In this document: positions 6,182 to 10,106 of the stretch, piece after piece | Layout: every line of letters begins with the position of its first letter | Position numbering within the stretch: the first letter of the stretch is position 1 | Source: an uncultured Acholeplasmatales bacterium | Lineage (GTDB): Bacteria; Bacillota_I; Bacilli_A; ML615J-28; CAG-698 | DNA length: 10,106 nt | NCBI GenBank assembly: GCA_937877075.1 | Contig: CALEGD010000068.1 | Coordinates: forward strand, 1 to 10,106 | Reading direction: 5' to 3' | Translations under genes and position numbers: made by a program | Notes under the pieces: generated by a model | What the model saw: only the letters and a program-made list of their open reading frames with translations | What the model was told of the DNA's origin: nothing | Database searches by the model: none

Positions 6182-6418
6182 TTTCTTGATTGTCTGATAA
6201 ATTGACACACCGCATTTCTCGTACAACATTTTATCATATTGTTTCTCAAGCGATATGTTGTTGAGAATGTTGCGATACTCGTTATATTTCCTAATTAATA
6301 TATCCTTATCAACCATTTTTGTTTTAGCTGATTCTATTAATTTAAAGAAATTAATAATCTTAATTATTTCATCAACGCTATATAAATCGTAGTCTATATC
6401 ATAGTTTTTTGCTTTCAT
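6173..6418 (-). CDS. UPF0223 family protein (YktA-like)
   Basis: The 81-residue product resembles the UPF0223 family of Bacilli throughout. It starts with a Y-D-I-D-YDLYSVDEIIKIINFF segment (about 6-25) like the family's Y-x-L-D-x-D-W-S-x-E-E-I pattern, then an I-E helix, a Y-N-E-Y-R motif (45-49) and a final S-x-Y-x-x-I-K-K. It is a little shorter than the usual ~90 residues. The family has no established function. It is monocistronic here, on the strand opposite its neighbours, with AGAGG about 9 nt before the ATG and a sigma-A-like promoter with an inverted repeat upstream. Confidence 0.8.
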   Translation of the reverse strand: MKAKNYDIDYDLYSVDEIIKIINFFKLIESAKTKMVDKDILIRKYNEYRNILNNISLEKQYDKMLYEKCGVSIYQTIKKLH

Positions 6419-6440
6419 ATATCTAGTCCTCTTATACTAC

Positions 6441-6457
6441 ATATTGTATCACAATAT
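6441..6457. repeat. 17-bp perfect inverted repeat at the UPF0223 promoter
   Basis: ATATTGT-ATC-ACAATAT: 7-bp perfect arms with a 3-bp centre. It covers the -10 of the minus-strand promoter and has no T-run, so it looks more like a protein-binding site than a terminator. No regulator can be named. Confidence 0.45.
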
Positions 6458-6471
6458 AGATTTTTCATAAA
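6443..6471 (-). promoter_or_regulatory. Probable sigma-A promoter of the UPF0223 gene
   Basis: TTTATG (6466-6471), 17-nt spacer, TACAAT (6443-6448) with TG one base upstream (extended -10). Predicted start near 6436, leader about 17 nt. The -35 is weak. Confidence 0.5.
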
Positions 6472-6557
6472 GATATATTAAAATAGGTTATTACACTGTT
6501 TCAAATTACATTAATATCATATTATGAAGTGAATAATAAATGGAAGGAGGCACAATA

Positions 6558-6701
6558 ATGTACGGTAGCTTTGGTGGCGGCTTTGGCGGATGCGGATGCG
6601 GATCTGTCGGTGGCTTCGGCGGAGGATATGGCTATGCATTGATTCTCGTATTATTCATCCTATTAGTAATAATCGGATCTGCAGGATTCGGCCGGTTCTA
6701 A
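6558..6701 (+). CDS. YjcZ-type small sporulation/membrane protein (47 aa)
   Basis: A 47-residue product with a perfect ribosome binding site (GGAAGGAGG, 7-8 nt before the ATG). The first 26 residues are Gly/Phe/Tyr-rich with two Cys (GFGGCGCG). A single hydrophobic helix follows (YALILVLFILLVIIG, about 26-40) and a short Gly-Phe-Arg end. This is the layout of the Firmicutes YjcZ family of sporulation proteins, whose members carry a near-identical ALIVVLFILLIIVG helix. The molecular function is unknown; membrane insertion is likely. It is monocistronic with its own terminator. I found no convincing sigma-A or sporulation-sigma promoter in the 139 bp upstream. A TATTAT at 6520-6525 is the best -10 candidate. 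Confidence 0.85.
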   Translation: MYGSFGGGFGGCGCGSVGGFGGGYGYALILVLFILLVIIGSAGFGRF

Positions 6702-6710
6702 TAAAAGAAG

Positions 6711-6740
6711 AAAAAGGAGCGGAATGTGCTCCTTTTTATT
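6711..6740 (+). terminator. Rho-independent terminator after the YjcZ-type gene
   Basis: AAAAAGGAGC, a 7-nt loop, then GCTCCTTTTT (10-bp stem including A-T pairs) running into TTTTTATT. It starts 9 nt after the stop codon. Confidence 0.88.
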
Positions 6741-6767
6741 GCATTCAGATGGGTTTTGTGATAAGAT
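6739..6767 (+). promoter_or_regulatory. Probable sigma-A promoter of def
   Basis: TTGCAT (6739-6744), 17-nt spacer, TAAGAT (6762-6767) preceded by TGA (extended -10). Predicted start near 6774, leader about 14 nt containing GAGGA. It begins within the tail of the preceding terminator. Confidence 0.5.
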
Positions 6768-6787
6768 TTTACTATGAGGAAAATATT

Positions 6788-7378
6788 ATGCTAACATATA
6801 ATGACATTATAAAAGAAGATGATCAGAAGCTGAGAGAACGTTCAATAGATGTTGCGATTCCCTTAACAGAAGCTGATCTAAAACTTCTCAAAGATATGAA
6901 CGAATATTTAATTAACGGCTATGATAAAGAAAAAGCCGATGCCCTGGGAATCCGACCCGGGGTTGGACTATCTGCCGTTCAACTTGGAATTCTAAAAAAA
7001 ATTATCGTAATTCTCGCTTTTGACGAAAAAGGAAGAAAATTTCATTACGGAATCATTAATCCGAAAATCATCTCCCAATCGGAAGAAACTGTTTATTTAT
7101 CCAGTGGTGAAGGTTGCCTTTCGGTTGACCGTGAAGTGGCGGGGCTTGTCCACCGTTCTCGAAGAATCAAGGTCCGTGGATACTTATATGATTTTCAGAG
7201 TAAAAGCTTAAATCAAACCGTATCCAACCTTCAGGATTATTTGGCTATCGTCTTCCAGCATGAATACGATCACCTGAACGGAATTCTCTTCATTGATAGG
7301 ATTGATAAATTTAACCCTTTCTTTATCCCCGAAAACAGCAATCCGATTGTTTTCGAAGAGGAAGAAAGTGAAGAATAA
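6788..7378 (+). CDS. def: Peptide deformylase
   Basis: Removes the N-formyl group from nascent proteins using an active-site metal. All three family motifs are visible in the 196-residue product: GVGLSAVQ (58-65), EGCLS (108-112, metal ligand C110) and QHEYDH (157-162, ligands H158 and H162, catalytic E159). The ~50-residue stretch before motif I and the overall length match the longer Gram-positive DefB type. Motif I reads LSAVQ where LAAPQ is commoner, a tolerated variation. I start at the ATG at 6788, after GAGGA at 6776-6780. The open frame continues upstream to 6590, but that part overlaps the YjcZ-type gene and a terminator. The acidic tail (EEEESEE) is unusual but harmless. Confidence 0.95.
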   Translation: MLTYNDIIKEDDQKLRERSIDVAIPLTEADLKLLKDMNEYLINGYDKEKADALGIRPGVGLSAVQLGILKKIIVILAFDEKGRKFHYGIINPKIISQSEETVYLSSGEGCLSVDREVAGLVHRSRRIKVRGYLYDFQSKSLNQTVSNLQDYLAIVFQHEYDHLNGILFIDRIDKFNPFFIPENSNPIVFEEEESEE

Positions 7379-7399
7379 GAGGCGGTTAAGCCTCTTTTT
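7377..7399 (+). terminator. Rho-independent terminator after def
   Basis: AAGAGGC, 6-nt loop, GCCTCTT followed by a T-run (7-bp stem beginning inside the def stop codon). It lies between convergent def and the YhhN-type gene. A short A-run on the other side may let it also stop minus-strand transcripts weakly. Confidence 0.85.
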
Positions 7400-7400
7400 C

Positions 7401-8072
7401 TTAGATTAGCCAGATGCTAGATGCAATCAAAATTTGACCGAGATAATATAAAATGATATTGATATATTTCAAGAGGCGATATTTTTTTACGCTTCTGAAA
7501 TATAAAAAACATAAAATAAAATCCGAAAAAGAAAAACTTAATGCTCCAATTGCCACTGCAAGTGAAAACAAACTAAACCCATTCTTAAAAGTTCCAAAAG
7601 CAAAAGTTAGGAAGAAAGCTGAAACCAGCACATAAGCAAAACTCAAATACTTTGCTTTTCCAAGTTGTGTTTTCGAGAAAAGGATGATTATAATTGAACC
7701 TAAAGTCAGTATAATAGGAATCGGCAAATAAATATATTCCGTTAGTTCAGAATATTTCTGAAAAGCAATTGAATAAAAAATATGTCCCAATAAAAAGCTA
7801 CTGATACCGATTAAAAGATGGAACTGCTTATGTTTTCGATCTATTTTCTGCAGTCCTAAAAAGATATCTCCAAGTACACCAAAGGTTAAACCAATTAATA
7901 TGAATTGGGCATAATTCATGTTTGAACTTTTAAAATAAGCAAATATTCCAAATAAGAACAAGGTTTGACTTGTCAGAATCTTCAAACAAAAAACCAAACC
8001 TCGACTTAACTTAAAATGAAAAAGAGTATAAAAAATTAGAGATAATAAAAAAACAATAAACGCAAAAATCAT
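7401..8072 (-). CDS. YhhN/TMEM86 family membrane protein (putative lysoplasmalogenase family)
   Basis: A 223-residue polytopic membrane protein with about seven or eight hydrophobic helices. It carries the YhhN/TMEM86 pattern: GLTFGVLGDIFL (61-72, conserved D69), GHIFY (96-100), GALSFSFSDFIL (176-187, conserved D184) and YYLGQ near the C-terminus. Animal TMEM86 members hydrolyse the vinyl-ether bond of lysoplasmalogens. Whether this bacterial protein does so is unknown, and it would matter only if the organism makes plasmalogens. GGGGGAG precedes the ATG by 6 nt. A TATAAT at 8097-8102 (minus strand) could be a -10, without a clear -35. The gene lies 53 nt after the HAD gene with no terminator between them, so co-transcription is possible. 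Confidence 0.85.
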   Translation of the reverse strand: MIFAFIVFLLSLIFYTLFHFKLSRGLVFCLKILTSQTLFLFGIFAYFKSSNMNYAQFILIGLTFGVLGDIFLGLQKIDRKHKQFHLLIGISSFLLGHIFYSIAFQKYSELTEYIYLPIPIILTLGSIIIILFSKTQLGKAKYLSFAYVLVSAFFLTFAFGTFKNGFSLFSLAVAIGALSFSFSDFILCFLYFRSVKKYRLLKYINIILYYLGQILIASSIWLI

Positions 8073-8125
8073 AAAACTCTCCCCCTATTACCCTAAATTA
8101 TAAATCAACACCCTGGGGAATCTTG

Positions 8126-8908
8126 TCACTTTATAAAACCAAAATGTTTTAAAGCTAAATAGATACCGTCTTCATCAACCGGTTTCGTGATATAATCTGC
8201 TACCGACTTCACCTTTTCCGTAGCATTTCCCATAGCAATTCCGAGTCCGGCGTCACGAATCATTTCATAATCATTATCACCGTCTCCAAAGGCAATGATA
8301 TCCTTTAAGTCCATCTCTAGATTTTCCACAAGCTTTTTCATTCCCAGACCTTTTGCTGCTGTTTTCGGAAGGATATCATAACCCACACTCAGCCATTGGA
8401 TAAACTGAAGGTCCGGATATTTTTCTTTCAACATTTCCGAAATCTCTTCATTGCAGAAACACCAAGCTTGGTAAACATTGTTTGATTTATAAAATTCTTT
8501 ATTTACCTTAGGCAGATCTAAACCAAGCTTTTCGAAACAACTAATAACATTTTCATCTATTTTAGAAATCCCTTCATCATCGCTTCCTTGAAAGCCATAA
8601 GGTATTCCAATTTCATCCAGTTCTTTTGAAATATTTTCCAGCAAGGAAACCGGAATCGGATTATCAAAAATAACTTTGTCCTCATAAACAATGTATTGAC
8701 CGTTACTCAATACCAGATATTCTACAAGCGGGAGGATTTCCTCAATCGAATACAACATAAAACCGGCTCTGCCCGAAGCAATACAAATATCAGCTACTTC
8801 ACTTAGTTCTTTTAGGGCAGTAACCGCACTAACCGGAACCATATTATTTTTATTATCAAATAAGGTTCCGTCAATATCAAATAAGAATAATTTACGATTT
8901 TTTTTCAT
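8126..8908 (-). CDS. Cof-type HAD-superfamily phosphatase (IIB subfamily)
   Basis: A 260-residue cytoplasmic phosphohydrolase with all four HAD motifs: DIDGTL (11-16; nucleophile D11, acid/base D13), S45 in ASGR, K186 in AAKG, and GDGDND (208-213). The 70-residue insert between motifs II and III and the MGNA segment (227-230) place it in the Cof/IIB group. This group acts on small phosphorylated sugars, pyridoxal phosphate or flavins; the substrate cannot be read from sequence. I start at the ATG at 8908, because the longer frame would use a TTG at 8944 that lies in the -35 box. No ribosome binding site precedes this ATG. The predicted transcription start falls on or next to it, so the mRNA may be leaderless. 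Confidence 0.92.
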   Translation of the reverse strand: MKKNRKLFLFDIDGTLFDNKNNMVPVSAVTALKELSEVADICIASGRAGFMLYSIEEILPLVEYLVLSNGQYIVYEDKVIFDNPIPVSLLENISKELDEIGIPYGFQGSDDEGISKIDENVISCFEKLGLDLPKVNKEFYKSNNVYQAWCFCNEEISEMLKEKYPDLQFIQWLSVGYDILPKTAAKGLGMKKLVENLEMDLKDIIAFGDGDNDYEMIRDAGLGIAMGNATEKVKSVADYITKPVDEDGIYLALKHFGFIK

Positions 8909-8915
8909 AATAATT

Positions 8916-8944
8916 ATTTTATCATAATGCTTAAAATTTCTCAA
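8916..8944 (-). promoter_or_regulatory. Sigma-A promoter of the HAD phosphatase gene, possibly leaderless
   Basis: TTGAGA (8939-8944), 17-nt spacer, TAAAAT (8916-8921) preceded by TGA (extended -10). Only 7 nt separate the -10 from the ATG at 8908. Confidence 0.7.
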
Positions 8945-8976
8945 GTTTATAAAATTTATGTAATTTTATTTATTTT

Positions 8977-9004
8977 TTGAATTATAAGTGTATAATAATA
9001 TTAT
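8977..9004 (+). promoter_or_regulatory. Possible sigma-A promoter of rnjA
   Basis: TTGAAT (8977-8982), 16-nt spacer, TATTAT (8999-9004), giving a start near 9011 and a very short leader. An alternative -10, TATAAT at 8991-8996, has no clear -35. One of the two is likely used. Confidence 0.4.
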
Positions 9005-9022
9005 TAAAGAAAGGAGACTAAT

Positions 9023-10106
9023 ATGGCAGTCAAGAACAAACGTCAACTTCCGCTCGCAGAAAGTTTCAACGATAAGAACATTAAAGTATTTGCTTTAGGC
9101 GGACTCGATGAAGTTGGCAAAAACATGTATGTAATCGAAAGTGGGGACGAAATCATCGTCGTCGATTCGGGAATAATGTTTCCCGATACCGGGTATGGGG
9201 TCGATTACATCATTCCCGACTACACATATCTGAAGAACAATGAAGACAAGATAATTGGTCTCTTCATAACTCACGGACACGAAGATCATATCGGCGGTAT
9301 CCCGTATCTTTTGAGACGAGTAAATGTTCCAAAAGTATATGCTTCCGGAATCGCCGTTAATTTGATTAAAAACAAATTATCAGAATTTAATAATGTGCCG
9401 ATTAATCTTGTAGAATACGGCCATGATTCGGTTTATGATTTCCGCAACTTTCAAGTTTCATTCTTCAGAACTAATCATAGCATTCCCGATTCTTTCGGAA
9501 TTGCTATTAAAACCAGACTCGGTTATATCCTTCACACAGGAGATTTTAAATTTGACTTTACTCCGCTTTTTAAACACACCGAATATTCAAAGTTAACTGC
9601 TTTTTCTGAAAAAGGCGTACTTTGTTTGCTTTCCGACTCTACAAACGCAAATGTAGGTAAATTTGCGGCTTCGGAAAGAAAAATCGGTGAAAGTATCAAA
9701 AGCATTTTCGGTCAAATTAAAGGAAGAATTCTTATTTCAACCTTTGCATCCAATGTTCATAGGATACAACAAATTGTTGAAGCAAGCATCGAACATAAAA
9801 GGAAAATTATTGTCTTTGGTAGGAGTATGGAAAAGAATGTGAATGTTAGCCAAAAATTAAACTACATTCAAGCTCCGAGCGGAACCTTTATCACCGCTAA
9901 GGAATTTCCACATCTCCCCCCGGAAAGAATTACCATTCTCAGTACCGGATCTCAAGGAGAACCGCTAGCGGCACTATCAAGAATTGCTGACGGGACCCAT
10001 CGAACAATTAAAATTATTCCCGGTGATACAATTGTATTTTCATCTTCACCGATTCCGGGAAACCAGGAAGCAGTTAATCGGACCATCAACAAGCTTTACC
10101 GCGCCG
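9023..10106 (+). CDS. rnjA: Ribonuclease J, partial (C-terminus beyond window)
   Basis: A metallo-beta-lactamase/beta-CASP RNase with 5'-to-3' exonuclease and endonuclease activity, central to mRNA decay and rRNA maturation in Gram-positive bacteria. The first 361 residues are present. ALGGLDEVGKNMYVIE (24-39) is the family N-terminus, HGHEDH (84-89) holds the two-metal site, and H152 and D174 (TGDF) complete it. LLSDSTNAN and STFASNVHRIQQ (239-250) belong to the beta-CASP part. Relative to B. subtilis RNase J1 there are about ten extra N-terminal residues. AAAGGAG precedes the ATG by about 7 nt. The C-terminal domain lies beyond the window. Whether it is the J1 or J2 paralogue cannot be settled, but intact active-site residues favour J1. 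Confidence 0.95.
   Translation, partial: MAVKNKRQLPLAESFNDKNIKVFALGGLDEVGKNMYVIESGDEIIVVDSGIMFPDTGYGVDYIIPDYTYLKNNEDKIIGLFITHGHEDHIGGIPYLLRRVNVPKVYASGIAVNLIKNKLSEFNNVPINLVEYGHDSVYDFRNFQVSFFRTNHSIPDSFGIAIKTRLGYILHTGDFKFDFTPLFKHTEYSKLTAFSEKGVLCLLSDSTNANVGKFAASERKIGESIKSIFGQIKGRILISTFASNVHRIQQIVEASIEHKRKIIVFGRSMEKNVNVSQKLNYIQAPSGTFITAKEFPHLPPERITILSTGSQGEPLAALSRIADGTHRTIKIIPGDTIVFSSSPIPGNQEAVNRTINKLYRA

Noticed and set aside
6590..6787. Upstream extension of def to a 262-residue protein
   Set aside because: The extra 66 residues are low-complexity Arg-rich sequence in another frame of the YjcZ-type gene and cross its terminator. Peptide deformylase starts at 6788 with its own ribosome binding site.
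6774..6794. Six-codon leader ORF overlapping the def start
   Set aside because: An ATG at the predicted start site gives MRKILC and a stop, out of frame with def. It has no regulatory structure and is likely chance.
7453..7635. Lys-rich open frame antisense to the YhhN-type gene
   Set aside because: It is the complement of membrane-helix codons; no ribosome binding site and biased composition expected of a shadow.
8909..8944. Longer HAD protein starting at 8944
   Set aside because: The start would be TTG, overlaps the -35 box, has no ribosome binding site and adds residues not expected before the DIDGTL strand.
9095..9289. Open frame antisense to rnjA
   Set aside because: It covers the conserved RNase J active-site region on the opposite strand.
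1..10106. Mycoplasma-type code (TGA as Trp)
   Set aside because: rimM, the ATPase, the UPF0223 gene and the HAD gene all end at TGA at the expected family length.
1..10106. CRISPR array, tRNA/rRNA genes, insertion sequence, phage or toxin-antitoxin module
   Set aside because: No direct-repeat array, cloverleaf, transposase motif or terminal inverted repeats were seen on either strand.

Overview
The window is a gene-dense, AT-rich stretch from a low-GC Gram-positive bacterium (Firmicutes, Bacilli-like). The evidence is strong AGGAGG-type ribosome binding sites, rpsP-khpA-rimM-trmD synteny, RNase J, and several Bacillus-type families (YlbD, YlbE, YjcZ, UPF0223). TGA acts as a stop in at least four genes (rimM, the P-type ATPase, the UPF0223 gene and the HAD gene), so the code is standard and not the Mycoplasma/Spiroplasma code. 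A deep-branching Bacilli lineage near the Acholeplasma/Izemoplasma/Haloplasma group would fit, but that placement is inference.

Left half, minus strand (5766 down to 1): rsuA - ylbD - ylbE, terminator, rpsP - khpA, terminator, czrA-like arsR - Zn/Cd P-type ATPase - rimM - trmD (cut by the window edge). The usual Firmicutes block rpsP-khpA-rimM-trmD has been split. A zinc-sensor/zinc-exporter pair, with its own consensus promoter and an ArsR-type operator, sits between khpA and rimM. A hairpin terminator overlaps the khpA stop codon. The ATPase overlaps rimM by ATGA, and rimM overlaps trmD by ATGA. As read, the housekeeping genes rimM and trmD are transcribed mainly from a metal-regulated promoter.

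Middle (about 5767-6701): a cluster with a sporulation or coat flavour. There is an unrecognised Gln/Gly/Met/Pro-rich protein with a C-terminal coiled coil, a UPF0223 gene on the opposite strand, and a 47-residue YjcZ-type small membrane protein. The Q/G-rich gene and ylbD are each preceded by a sequence fitting the Bacillus sigma-K promoter consensus (mACm-N16-CATANNNTA). This suggests, without proving it, that the organism sporulates or recently did.

Right half: peptide deformylase (def, plus strand, flanked by terminators), a YhhN/TMEM86-type membrane protein and a Cof-type HAD phosphatase (both minus), and the start of RNase J (plus, cut by the right edge). The HAD gene has a good promoter whose predicted start site falls on the ATG, so its mRNA may be leaderless. 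No tRNA, rRNA, CRISPR array, insertion sequence or phage gene was seen. No gap between genes exceeds about 140 bp.
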